Positions 53,972-62,706 of a stretch of DNA of 64,000 bases are shown here, piece by piece (within the stretch, counting starts at the first letter, position 1; each line of letters starts with the position of its first letter). The DNA is from CAILUG01 sp903844415. Lineage in GTDB: Bacteria; Pseudomonadota; Gammaproteobacteria; Pseudomonadales; Pseudohongiellaceae. Where the stretch lies: assembly GCA_947477655.1 (NCBI GenBank), contig CANJTS010000002.1:62001-126000 (forward strand). The letters are read 5' to 3'. The notes under the pieces are model-generated. The model was given only the letters and a program-made list of their open reading frames with translations, was not told where the DNA came from and did not search any database. The translations under genes and the position numbers were made by a program.

Positions 53972-54379
53972 GGGGATCTCCTCAAAGTAGGGGAATAAGT
54001 AGAATAAACGCGACTTTTGCTGCTGTCGACTTATATTTGATTGTTAGGTCTGTAATCTGAAAAAATTCTCTTAAAAATGTCTATTTTTTTATTAGGTTGA
54101 ATTTTGGCTTGTTGCTATGTGAGTTGTCATGGTGCTTCCAGGGCTTATCAGAACGTGTGTAAGTATCAATGTGGCTGGCATCGGGTTCCCTGTCGATGAG
54201 GTCTGCTAAATTGTGAAAGCAACATGATCTTGCTAATTCGCTGTAAAATAAAGGCGCTTCAAAAGCCAAAATTGGCTTGCAAAATGCCAGGTAAAAACAT
54301 TATGGTTATTAAACTAATCAGTAGCCAATTCAACGATTGCGCTTATATCTAGAGCCTAGATACAGAGCCTGCAAAAAAG
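53972..54379. other. divergent intergenic region with hairpin element copy B (408 bases)
   Basis: Contains the dispersed element at 54127-54227 and otherwise AT-rich sequence. No gene is supported; a minus-strand 62-codon frame (54081-54269) is an artefact of the repeat. Confidence 0.6.
54127..54227. repeat. dispersed hairpin element, copy B (51-base core)
   Basis: Core 54152-54202 aligns without gaps to copy A's core, with about three-quarters identical positions. Arms 54127-54151 and 54203-54227 are complementary at about 18 of 25 positions but unrelated to copy A's arms. Confidence 0.7.
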
Positions 54380-54823
54380 ATGAGACTTGCACATATGTTT
54401 AATTACAAAAAATTTGGTGCGCCACGCTTACTGATGGGTATTGGCTTTTGGTTGTTGGCATTTTCTCCCCTCGCACTTTTCGCTCAGCACGGTCACCCCT
54501 TGGTTGGTACTTGGAGTGGTTACTTCAATCAGGCAACTAGCGAACCAGTTAGGGTCTTGTTCACGTTCAGTTTTAGTGCCGAGCAAATAATATCTGGGGC
54601 ATTTATTCTTAATGGTCAACGTTTTAACTACACTCGTGCAGAGTTGGATCCTAAGGCATGGACAGTGACTTTGGAAGCACAAGGTAAGGATAAGGCTGGC
54701 AACATGTTGACGTATTCATTGGTTGGAAAATTTGAAAATTTGGATTCTCCGACTGTCAGAAAATTAGTAGGTGTGTGGCAGGAAGGCAGTACCAAGGGCG
54801 ATTTTAGTATCGTAATAAATTAG
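54380..54823 (+). CDS. small exported protein of unknown function
   Basis: 147 residues with a signal peptide ending LFAQHG. The mature part is mostly predicted beta strand: LVGTWSGYFNQATSEPVRVL, IISGAFILNGQRFNYTRAEL and LVGVWQEGSTKGDFSIVIN, like a small beta barrel or lipocalin-type fold. I do not recognise a family. First gene of a plus-strand run that continues with DUF6152 (12 bases later), suggesting it belongs to the same system. Confidence 0.6.
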   Translation: MRLAHMFNYKKFGAPRLLMGIGFWLLAFSPLALFAQHGHPLVGTWSGYFNQATSEPVRVLFTFSFSAEQIISGAFILNGQRFNYTRAELDPKAWTVTLEAQGKDKAGNMLTYSLVGKFENLDSPTVRKLVGVWQEGSTKGDFSIVIN

Positions 54824-54834
54824 AGGGCACCAAC

Positions 54835-55218
54835 ATGTTTAATGCAAAAATTTATTGCCAGCGTTTTTTTCTTTTAGGGTTCTGTTTGATTGGTATGCAA
54901 TTTGTGTATGCACACCATTCTTTTCCAGCCCAGTTTGATATCAATAAACCCGAAACTGTCACTGGTGTGGTCACAAAACTGGAATGGCGCAATCCACATG
55001 TTTATTTTTACATGGATGTGTACGACGCGCAGGGCAAAGTGCAGGAGTGGTCATTTGAATTGAGCAATGTTTCGGCGATGCGTGGTCGAGGTTGGAGCAA
55101 AGACACATTGCAAGCCGGGGACATGCTGGAAGTGGGCGGTTCACGCGCACGCGATGACAGCCCCTTGTTGAATGCGACTGCGGTTAAACGCAGCGAGAGC
55201 GGTGAAGAACTGTTGTAG
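54835..55218 (+). CDS. DUF6152 exported small protein (second copy)
   Basis: 127 residues with a signal peptide ending YAHHS, giving a His-His mature N-terminus as in the copy at 32785-33180. Shared landmarks: HHSFPAQFDINKPETVTGVV, LEWRNPHVYFYMDVYD, WSFELSNVSAMRGRGWS. The RNPH and KPETVTG sequences are close to the other copy. The stop codon TAG is itself the first bases of an 11-base tandem repeat. Paired with the WxGDTLV gene downstream, as at the other locus. Confidence 0.85.
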   Translation: MFNAKIYCQRFFLLGFCLIGMQFVYAHHSFPAQFDINKPETVTGVVTKLEWRNPHVYFYMDVYDAQGKVQEWSFELSNVSAMRGRGWSKDTLQAGDMLEVGGSRARDDSPLLNATAVKRSESGEELL

Positions 55219-55278
55219 TAGGGCAGTAGTAGGGTAGTAGTAGGGTTGTAGTAGGGTTGTAGTAGGGTTGTAGGGTAG
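55216..55278 (+). repeat. 11-base tandem repeat after DUF6152
   Basis: Five units of TAGTAGGG plus three variable bases (55216-55270), then a partial unit. It begins in the DUF6152 stop codon and separates that gene from the WxGDTLV gene. A slippage-prone array; TAG in two frames would stop read-through. Confidence 0.85.
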
Positions 55279-55325
55279 TAGCACTGTTGTAGAACTTAAG
55301 CTGGTAGTGAGCAAGGTGAAGAAAA

Positions 55326-56147
55326 ATGGTAAGCAGAAATAAATTAATCCACACTTCAACAAGAGCATTAGCCACTACTGCAAGTTGTTTGATTGTGGTT
55401 TTAGCTGGCTACAGTTTTGCCCAGGAAACTCGTCCAGTACCGCGTTTCGCGGATGGCACTCCTGATTTTGGACCAGCCAACGGTAAAGATGGTCATTGGG
55501 ATGGTGGTGTGGGCAATCTATCCGAAAACTTTGTCGAGATGGATGGTGCCTATCTGGTAAATCGTGAAGATCTGGACAAAGTAGCGCCCTTTCAACCCTG
55601 GGCTAGAGAGTTGGTGCAATTTCGACTCGACAGTATTGGCCGCGAAGATCCACATCCTAGTTGTGTGGCCAATGGTGGTCCGCGTCAGTTCCATACTCCA
55701 ATAGGTTTTGAAATATCGCAGGATCCTCAACATCAGCGCATCTATGTGATGTCTGGTGGCGGGCCGCACAGCTGGCGTGAAATCTATATGGATGGACGCG
55801 AACATCCGAGCATCGATGATACCGATCCGACTTATTTCGGCCATTCCGTAGGTCGCTGGGAAGGGGACACTCTGGTCATCGACACCGTAAATTTCAACGA
55901 GCGTTTCTGGTTTGCCCGCCGCCCCACCGGCATGGTTCACACCGATGCCTTACATTTAATCGAACACATCAGTCGACCCACTTACGATGCTTTGCATTAC
56001 GAAGTGACTATTGACGACCCTAAGGCATACACGCGGCCCTGGACTGCAAAGTGGGACGTCCCGTGGTCCGATGAGGAAATGGAAGAATACTTCTGCCAAG
56101 ATTACAATGTGGATTTGGATCATATTGTGGGAGCGGAGCCGGAGTAA
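55326..56147 (+). CDS. exported WxGDTLV-motif protein (DUF6152-paired)
   Basis: 273 residues with a signal peptide ending SFAQET and a ribosome site AAGGTGAAG. Landmarks parallel the copy at 2082-2873: GGGPHSWREIYMDGREHP, FGHSVGRWEGDTLVIDTVNF, H(T)DALHLIEHISRPT, RPW and EEYFCQDYN. The Trp-Glu-Gly-Asp segment, HSVG and the single late Cys are invariant among the three. Gene order small protein-DUF6152-WxGDTLV-DUF1592-DUF1552-ankyrin suggests they act together in the periplasm. Function unknown. Confidence 0.75.
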   Translation: MVSRNKLIHTSTRALATTASCLIVVLAGYSFAQETRPVPRFADGTPDFGPANGKDGHWDGGVGNLSENFVEMDGAYLVNREDLDKVAPFQPWARELVQFRLDSIGREDPHPSCVANGGPRQFHTPIGFEISQDPQHQRIYVMSGGGPHSWREIYMDGREHPSIDDTDPTYFGHSVGRWEGDTLVIDTVNFNERFWFARRPTGMVHTDALHLIEHISRPTYDALHYEVTIDDPKAYTRPWTAKWDVPWSDEEMEEYFCQDYNVDLDHIVGAEPE

Positions 56148-56268
56148 ATATATGCAAGGGTCGTGACCTAAGCTGTTTTCATGTCCTAATGTTGCTCTCG
56201 CATAGTATTATTCCAAGCCCCTGTTTTTTCTGCTCTTCATTGAAGGTGCATAAGCGAGTTATTTTCCG

Positions 56269-58731
56269 ATGGACACACGTTTTTTTATTCGACTTGCTAG
56301 CACCATTCTCGCGTTTGGTAATGTCCTGTTTGTGCAGGCACAAACTGATGTACAGGCAACAACAGAAATCGCCCTCAACAATGCCCTGATTTCCACCTAC
56401 TGCAGTGAATGTCATAACGAAGAAGATTGGGCTGGTAGTCTTGATCTGGCTTTGTTCGATCTAAACAATGCTACTGCTGATGCGGAAGTTTGGGAAAAAG
56501 TGTTGCGCAAGTTTCGCGGTAACATGATGCCACCGCAAGGTAATCCCCGCCCCGATGCAGAAGCCAACGCTGCACTGGTCAAGTTTCTGGAACATACCAT
56601 TGATACGGCTACTCTCGCTGCGCCCAATCCAGGCACCTCATCTTTGCATCGTTTAAACCGTACTGAATACGGCAATGCAATTCGTGATCTTTTGCATCTG
56701 CAAGTGGATATCAGTGAATTTCTACCCGCCGATGACGAAGGTTATGGCTTCGACAACATCGCGGATGTGTTGCGTACTTCGCCTACTTTGCTCGAACAAT
56801 ATCTGGGTGCTTCAAGCAAAATTACCGAACTGGCAGTAGGCGAACTTACTGCTGGGCCCATCAGTAAAGTGTACAAAGTGCCGCCCGATTTGCCCCAAGC
56901 ACAACATATCGCTGGGCTACCACTAGGCACCCGCGGTGGTATTCTGATCGAGCACAATTTTCCGGTGGATGGGGAATACGAATTCAACTCGTATTTGATT
57001 CGTAATATTGTGGGTTATATGACCGGGTTGGAATGGCCGCATGAGTTTGAAATTAGTATAGATGGCGAACAGGTATTTAGCGCGCCCGTAGGTGGTGAGG
57101 AAGATAATCTAAGTTCGGATAACAATTTTGCTGCTACTGCCGACCTGATTGATGCGCGGCTTAAAACCCGTATCCCGGTGACTGCAGGGCAGCATCAAGT
57201 GGCGGTGACTTTTCTGCAAAAAAATGCAGCGGAAACACATGAGCCGCTGGAACTGTTTAGTCGTGATCTTGATTTGCAAAACATGAACGGTGTGCCCACG
57301 CTGGATTATGTCGATATCGTAGGGCCATTTGCGACGAGCAGTACCGGCAACACGGCAAGTCGCGACCATATCTTCACTTGTTACCCACAACAAGATGCAG
57401 AGGCTGCAGAGGCTGCAGAGGCTGCGGAGGCAAGTGACTGCGCCCAATCCATATTAACAACACTCGGTCGCCGAGCATTTAGGCGTCCATTGACTGAAGA
57501 AGATACTAATCAGTTGATGAGCTTCTATCGGCAAGGTGCAAGTAACGGGGGATTTGAACAAGGCATACAGATAGCACTACGTTTTATGCTGACTTCGCCA
57601 GCATTCTTGTTTCGTAGCGAGCCTGACCCGCAGGAACTAGCCGAAGGCACTGTTTATCCATTGAGTGATATTGCCCTAGCTTCTCGTTTATCCTTCTTTC
57701 TGTGGAGCAGTATTCCGGATGACGAATTGCTGGCAGTCGCCGCTGCAGGTCAATTAATTGAGCCAACCGTATTTGATCAGCAAGTTGAACGTATGTTGCA
57801 AGATCCTAAATCAGCTGCGCTGGTTGATAATTTTGCCGCGCAATGGTTGTTTTTGCGCAATTTGAAAAGCATCAATCCCGATACTCGTACCTTCCCAGAT
57901 TTCGATCACAAACTGCGCGAAGCCTTTCGTACAGAAACGTCAATGTTTGTTACCAACGTCATGCGTAGTGACAGTTCAGTGGTGGACTTGCTGACGGCTG
58001 ACTACACCTATGTGAATGATCGGCTTGCTGCGCATTACGGTATTCCCAATATCTACGGCAGCCATTTCCGTCGTGTGCAACAAATTGATCCTAAGAGGCG
58101 CGGGTTGCTGGGGCAGGGCAGTATTCTTACTGTTACTTCTTATCCTGACCGCACCTCGCCGGTGTTGCGTGGCAAATGGGTAATGGAAAATATTCTGGGT
58201 GCGCCACCGCCACCGCCACCGCCTAATATACCGGCATTGCCCGACAACAATCCCGGTCTGGCTGCCTTATCGGTGCGTGAAAGGTTAATTGAGCATCAGG
58301 TAAACCCGGCGTGTAATGGGTGTCACGGGGTACTGGACCCACTGGGTTTTGCTTTAGAAGGGTTTGACGCCATTGGTCGTTTCCGTACCCAAGATGCTAG
58401 TGGTGTTATTGATACCAGTGGTCAGCTGGCTGATGGCACACCCATCGCCGATGTCACGAGCTTACAAACAGCCTTACTACAAAAACCGGCCGTATTTGTT
58501 GATACTTTTACCGAAAAATTACTCACCTATGCATTGGGGCGTGGTCTGGAATATTATGACATGCCAGTTGTACGTGATATTAGAACCAATGCCGCTGCCC
58601 AGAACTACCGTTTTTCTGCTTTGGTAAAAGGCATCGTGACTAGTACTCCTTTTCGGATGAAGAAAGTAGCGCAGGCGTCAGATCAACAGGCTACCGATTT
58701 AGTCAGTAATTCTAAGGGTGCTGCGCTTTAG
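56269..58731 (+). CDS. DUF1587/DUF1592/DUF1588/DUF1585 multi-domain c-type cytochrome protein
   Basis: 820 residues with a signal peptide (VQAQT). Haem motif CSECH at 45-49 in the N-terminal DUF1587-type cytochrome, and a second CNGCH at 682-686 (NPACNGCHGVLDPLGFALEG). Between them, DUF1592 (around SALLQ... AFRRPLTEED), DUF1588 (FRSEPDPQELAEG, LASRLSFFLWSSIPDDELL) and DUF1585 (ALGRGLEYYDMPV) follow. The family is known from Planctomycetes, Myxobacteria and marine Gammaproteobacteria; its substrate is unproven. A 9-base tandem repeat (57397-57432) adds an AEA-rich linker. Next gene is DUF1552. Confidence 0.88.
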   Translation: MDTRFFIRLASTILAFGNVLFVQAQTDVQATTEIALNNALISTYCSECHNEEDWAGSLDLALFDLNNATADAEVWEKVLRKFRGNMMPPQGNPRPDAEANAALVKFLEHTIDTATLAAPNPGTSSLHRLNRTEYGNAIRDLLHLQVDISEFLPADDEGYGFDNIADVLRTSPTLLEQYLGASSKITELAVGELTAGPISKVYKVPPDLPQAQHIAGLPLGTRGGILIEHNFPVDGEYEFNSYLIRNIVGYMTGLEWPHEFEISIDGEQVFSAPVGGEEDNLSSDNNFAATADLIDARLKTRIPVTAGQHQVAVTFLQKNAAETHEPLELFSRDLDLQNMNGVPTLDYVDIVGPFATSSTGNTASRDHIFTCYPQQDAEAAEAAEAAEASDCAQSILTTLGRRAFRRPLTEEDTNQLMSFYRQGASNGGFEQGIQIALRFMLTSPAFLFRSEPDPQELAEGTVYPLSDIALASRLSFFLWSSIPDDELLAVAAAGQLIEPTVFDQQVERMLQDPKSAALVDNFAAQWLFLRNLKSINPDTRTFPDFDHKLREAFRTETSMFVTNVMRSDSSVVDLLTADYTYVNDRLAAHYGIPNIYGSHFRRVQQIDPKRRGLLGQGSILTVTSYPDRTSPVLRGKWVMENILGAPPPPPPPNIPALPDNNPGLAALSVRERLIEHQVNPACNGCHGVLDPLGFALEGFDAIGRFRTQDASGVIDTSGQLADGTPIADVTSLQTALLQKPAVFVDTFTEKLLTYALGRGLEYYDMPVVRDIRTNAAAQNYRFSALVKGIVTSTPFRMKKVAQASDQQATDLVSNSKGAAL
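57397..57432 (+). repeat. 9-base in-frame tandem repeat within the DUF1592 gene
   Basis: Four units of GCAGAGGCT (last one diverged) encode an Ala-Glu-Ala linker. In-frame, so length changes would not break the gene. Confidence 0.9.
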
Positions 58732-58732
58732 C

Positions 58733-58774
58733 TTAGCGTTAAAAAGTTAGCGTTAAAAAGTTAGTGCAAAAGAG
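58733..58774 (+). repeat. 14-base tandem repeat between DUF1592 and DUF1552 genes
   Basis: Two identical TTAGCGTTAAAAAG units (58733-58746, 58747-58760) and a degenerate third. It starts 2 bases after the DUF1592 stop. Confidence 0.9.
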
Positions 58775-58809
58775 TTCGCGACCCCAAAAAAACAATCGAG
58801 GACAGACAA

Positions 58810-60144
58810 ATGTTCGTCACCAAAAAACACCTTAATCGCCGCCAATTATTGCGCAGCGCCGGCGTGGCACTGTCGCTCCCTTTGCTCGACGCTATGATCC
58901 CGGCACTGACTGTACAAGCGCAAACCGCTGCCAATGTGCAACCACGCTTGGGTTTTGTGTACGTGCCACACGGCGCCATCATGAGTGAATATACACCCGC
59001 AACTACCGGCAAAGACTTTGCCTTCAAGACCATACTCAAGCCGCTGGAATCTTACCGCGATCATCTCAATATCATCAGTGGTCTGGGGCATCAGGCTGCT
59101 GATACCACTGCTGTACATTCACTCAGTCCGTGCACTTGGTTAAGCGGCATTCGCCCCAAAGCCACGTTGGGTTCTGATGCCCTAGCGGCTGTCACCATCG
59201 ACCAAATGGCTGCGCAAGTTATTGGCCAAGACACACCACTGCCATCGCTAGAATTGGCTACCGAAGACCACAGTGGCTTGATTGGTGCATGTGATCGTGA
59301 CTATGGCTGTATCTACATGAACACTCTGTCATGGCGTTCACCTACTACCCCTAATCCAATGGAGATTAACCCACGCAAAGTATTTGAACGCCTGTTTGGG
59401 CAGGGTGGCACTGTGGCTCAGCGGCTGGCACGGCAAGCGGAAGATCGCAGTATTCTGGATGCAGTGGTGCAGCAAACCCGCAGTTTTAATTCTACGCTTG
59501 GACAAAATGATCAGCAGAAAGTCAGCGATTATCTGGAAAACATCCGCGAAATAGAGCGTCGCCTGCAACAGGCCGAAAGCCTGATTACGCACAATGCAGA
59601 ACTAGTGATTCCGGAAGCGCCATCCGGTATTCCGTTTGTGTACGAAGAACATTTACGGCTAATGTTTGATCTGATGGTGCTGGCATATCAGGCCGAAATT
59701 ACCCGCGTTGCTACTTTTATGATGGCGCGTGAGTTGAGTAATCGGACTTATCCGCAGGTGGGTGTATTTGAAGGCCATCACGCTACTTCGCACCATCAGA
59801 ACAATGCTGAAAAAATGGCTAAGAATGTACTGATACAAACGTTTCATGTGAGTTTGTTCAAGGAATTCGTCGACAAACTTGCTGCCATTCCTGAAGGTGA
59901 TGGCACCTTACTCGACAACTCAATTCTCTTGTATGGCAGCAACATGAGCAACAGTAATGCGCACGATCATTATCCTTTGCCCACCGTGTTACTGGGCAAG
60001 GGTGCTGGGCGCATCAAAACGGGTCAACACATTCGCTACACAGAACGTACCCCCATGAGTAATTTGTTGTTGACCATGTTACATAAAGCTGGGGTTGACG
60101 CAGACAAAGTAGGCGATAGCACCGGTATAGTGTCTGAAGTGTAG
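58810..60144 (+). CDS. DUF1552 Tat-exported protein
   Basis: 444 residues. The twin-arginine leader LNRRQLLRSAGVALSLPLL ends at VQAQT, so it is folded before export and probably binds a cofactor. Landmarks: YVPHGAIMSEYTPATTGKDF, HSLSPCTWLSGIRPKATLGS, the SVDQ-like DQMAAQVIG, then EGHHATSHHQNN with a His cluster, and LLYGSNMSNSNAHDHYPLP. The His/Asp-rich sites resemble those of the alkaline phosphatase/sulfatase superfamily (inference), in line with DUF1501-type relatives. DUF1592 and DUF1552 genes commonly sit together. Confidence 0.85.
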   Translation: MFVTKKHLNRRQLLRSAGVALSLPLLDAMIPALTVQAQTAANVQPRLGFVYVPHGAIMSEYTPATTGKDFAFKTILKPLESYRDHLNIISGLGHQAADTTAVHSLSPCTWLSGIRPKATLGSDALAAVTIDQMAAQVIGQDTPLPSLELATEDHSGLIGACDRDYGCIYMNTLSWRSPTTPNPMEINPRKVFERLFGQGGTVAQRLARQAEDRSILDAVVQQTRSFNSTLGQNDQQKVSDYLENIREIERRLQQAESLITHNAELVIPEAPSGIPFVYEEHLRLMFDLMVLAYQAEITRVATFMMARELSNRTYPQVGVFEGHHATSHHQNNAEKMAKNVLIQTFHVSLFKEFVDKLAAIPEGDGTLLDNSILLYGSNMSNSNAHDHYPLPTVLLGKGAGRIKTGQHIRYTERTPMSNLLLTMLHKAGVDADKVGDSTGIVSEV

Positions 60145-60164
60145 TCGCTGATAGAGTTATCCAG

Positions 60165-61733
60165 ATGTTCTTCTCAAATTTTGCTATTTACGTGAGCACA
60201 AGCATGGTAGTTACAGGCACTAAATATTACCGGCTATTAGCATGGTTCGTGTTGAGTGGGTGTTGCAGCACAATGTGTGTTGCTCAGCTTGCCGCTGGTA
60301 ACGTTAATAGTAATGCCGAGCAGGCACATGCTTTACTAGCGGCAGCCAAAGCCGGTGAAAGTCACACGGCGTTGCAGCTGCTCGATGGCATGCAAGAGGT
60401 AAACACACCAGAAGCTGATGGCACCACGGCCTTGCATTGGGCAGTACTCAATAACGATCAAGACCTGGTAGCAGCACTCTTGCGCGCTAATGCTGAGGTA
60501 AATGCACGATCGCGTTATGGCATCACCGCCATCTATCTGGCAGCACAAAATGGACAAGCTGCTGTGCTTACTACCCTGCTTGAGGCCGGCGCAAATCCCA
60601 ATGAAGTTTACCGTGAAGGGGAACGTGTGTTGATGACAGCCGCTCGCACCGGCAACTATGCCACTGTTGAAGCATTGCTAACTCATGGTGCCGAAGTCGA
60701 TGCACGCGAAACCTGGCACGGCCAAACAGCCCTAATGTGGGCAGTGGCGCAACAACATTCAGAATTGGTAGCGCTACTGGTTAAACACGGTGCCGATATC
60801 AATGCCATCTCCAATATTGAAGAGTGGGACCGCCAGATCACTGCTGAACCTCGCGACAAATGGTTGCCGCCCGGTGGCATGACACCACTGTTGTTTGCTG
60901 CGCGTGAAGGTTGTGCTGTTTGTATCAAACCTCTGCTCGACGCAGGCGCCAACATCGATGCTGCAACTCCCAAAGGTCTTAGCGGGTTGTTGCTCGCTAT
61001 CATTAACGGCCACTACGATGTAGCCTGGCTGTTGGTAGAGGCCGGTGCCAATGTTAATGGCAATGACGACACCAACCGCTCGCCGTTGTATGCGGCTGTC
61101 GACTTCAACACCATGCCTGAATCAAACCGACCCTCGCCAGATGTTTATCGCAATACCCACACCAGTTATGAGTTGATTGAACTGTTGTTGCAACACGGTG
61201 CCGATGCCAATGTGCAGCTATCTGCTCAAGCCCCCTATAGACTTAAACTGGATCGTGGCAATGACACCATGTTGGTGGCCGGCACTACACCTTTTCTGCG
61301 TGCTGCCAAAAGTGCCGATGTTGCGGTTATGACTCTATTGCTGAAGCACGGGGCTGACGTGACTCTAAGTACCCGTCAAGACATCAATCCCTTGATGGCA
61401 GCTGCTAGTTTGGGCACCAAAGAATCCGACAGCACGGGTCGTTATAAAACCCAAGCTCAAATCATCCAGGCGCTGGAAATTTGCATCACACAAGGGCTGG
61501 ATGTAAATGCACTAGCCAAAGATGGCAGAACTGCTATTTTTGGCGCGGCAATATTTGGGTTGACTGAAGTGGTGCAGTATCTGCATACACAAGGCGCACG
61601 TCTGGATATTCCCGACAATAAACAGCTGACCCCGCTTGATGCCGCGACAGGCTTGGCTGGTGGCTTTGGATTTGTGGGCAGCGATGGTGTTTATCAGGCC
61701 GAAACGGTAGCGCTGATTAAAACTTTGCTGTAA
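60165..61733 (+). CDS. exported ankyrin-repeat protein
   Basis: 522 residues with a signal peptide (AWFVLSGCCSTMCVAQLAAG); the start may be 60165 or the ATG at 60204. About ten ankyrin repeats follow, for example DGTTALHWAVLNNDQDLVAA and YGITAIYLAAQNGQAAVLTT, ending LTPLDAATGLAG. An exported ankyrin protein directly after DUF1552 is a recurring arrangement in related bacteria, implying protein-protein contacts in the same complex. Its 3' end overlaps the convergent FkbM gene by 40 bases. Confidence 0.88.
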   Translation: MFFSNFAIYVSTSMVVTGTKYYRLLAWFVLSGCCSTMCVAQLAAGNVNSNAEQAHALLAAAKAGESHTALQLLDGMQEVNTPEADGTTALHWAVLNNDQDLVAALLRANAEVNARSRYGITAIYLAAQNGQAAVLTTLLEAGANPNEVYREGERVLMTAARTGNYATVEALLTHGAEVDARETWHGQTALMWAVAQQHSELVALLVKHGADINAISNIEEWDRQITAEPRDKWLPPGGMTPLLFAAREGCAVCIKPLLDAGANIDAATPKGLSGLLLAIINGHYDVAWLLVEAGANVNGNDDTNRSPLYAAVDFNTMPESNRPSPDVYRNTHTSYELIELLLQHGADANVQLSAQAPYRLKLDRGNDTMLVAGTTPFLRAAKSADVAVMTLLLKHGADVTLSTRQDINPLMAAASLGTKESDSTGRYKTQAQIIQALEICITQGLDVNALAKDGRTAIFGAAIFGLTEVVQYLHTQGARLDIPDNKQLTPLDAATGLAGGFGFVGSDGVYQAETVALIKTLL

Positions 61734-62473
61734 TTCAACGGCAAACGTCCATATATATCCCCACTGCCGCTCACCTTGTTTAACACAGTCAGCATTTGGT
61801 CTGCACTCAACCATTGGGTTTCTTGCAGGCGATGACTCTCGCCAGGTGAATAATTAAATTCGTAAGGCGCAAGGCTAAGTAAGCGTTCTATACAAGCGAC
61901 AGCCATACTGCGTGTTGCAGCAATATATTCGAACGAGAGTGCCGCGATTGGTACTGAAAATCCTCGCAATACATCCAGTTCAAAACCTTCTACATCAATT
62001 TTGCAAAATGCTGGGCAGCCGTACTGCGCAATCAACATGTCCAGCGTAACAACAGGCACCGTCACACTACCGTCCCACACCACATTTTTAAACGATGGGT
62101 CTTGTTGCACGCTATTGATCCACTGTTTTGACATGGAGGTTACCGTTGGTGTACGACTGCTGATGTAAAGCGTTGCCGACCCGGCAACTGCACCAATGGC
62201 CTGTTCGAGCAAAGAGATACGAGTGTTGCGGCCGTAGAAGCGTCGCAACCAAACCATCAAGCTTGGTTGTGGTTCCACCGCCACCGTTGTGGCCCCGAGC
62301 GCATCCCAAACCCTTAAGCGATTGCCCACATGGGCACCTATGTCAAAACACAAAGCGCCGCGTGCAATGAACTGCGCATAAAAGTGCTGCATACGTTGAA
62401 AGCGTCCGGGCAAACAGTAATACATGAGTATTGAGCGTAGGATGCCGAGCTGTTGAGGTAAGAGTTTGAACAT
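61694..62473 (-). CDS. FkbM-family methyltransferase
   Basis: 259 residues, no signal peptide. The SAM-binding motif FDIGAHVGNRLRVWDALG and the acidic loop VAVEPQPSLMVWL are followed by the family's FCKIDVEGFELDVLRGFS. FkbM enzymes methylate hydroxyl groups of sugars or polyketides. No glycan cluster is nearby, so its substrate is unknown. Convergent overlap with the ankyrin gene at the 3' end. Confidence 0.9.
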   Translation of the reverse strand: MFKLLPQQLGILRSILMYYCLPGRFQRMQHFYAQFIARGALCFDIGAHVGNRLRVWDALGATTVAVEPQPSLMVWLRRFYGRNTRISLLEQAIGAVAGSATLYISSRTPTVTSMSKQWINSVQQDPSFKNVVWDGSVTVPVVTLDMLIAQYGCPAFCKIDVEGFELDVLRGFSVPIAALSFEYIAATRSMAVACIERLLSLAPYEFNYSPGESHRLQETQWLSADQMLTVLNKVSGSGDIYGRLPLNYSKVLISATVSA

Positions 62474-62706
62474 AGGGATGCAGGTATTCCGTATTATGTT
62501 ATCTGCGGTAGCAGTTTCAATGGTATGTGTATGCTGTTTACAAAATTTTTCAACGCTTATTGATGGAACAGATTATCATCCTAACAGTAATAATAATTAC
62601 CTAGTTTTAAATTCAGATAATAAGAAAAATGCCAGCCAAGGCGGTACTTTTCTTTTAACTCTAAAGCGGTCGGTAGAAACTTTTAGCGCCCAGGAGCGCC
62701 ACCCAC
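62474..62706. other. intergenic region without a supported gene
   Basis: AT-rich stretch between divergent genes. A plus-strand frame from 62466 with a hydrophobic start overlaps the MFS gene by 26 bases but lacks a site, so it is not called. Confidence 0.4.

Noticed and set aside
55216..55278. CRISPR array
   Set aside because: Units of 11 bases with no spacers; a simple tandem repeat.
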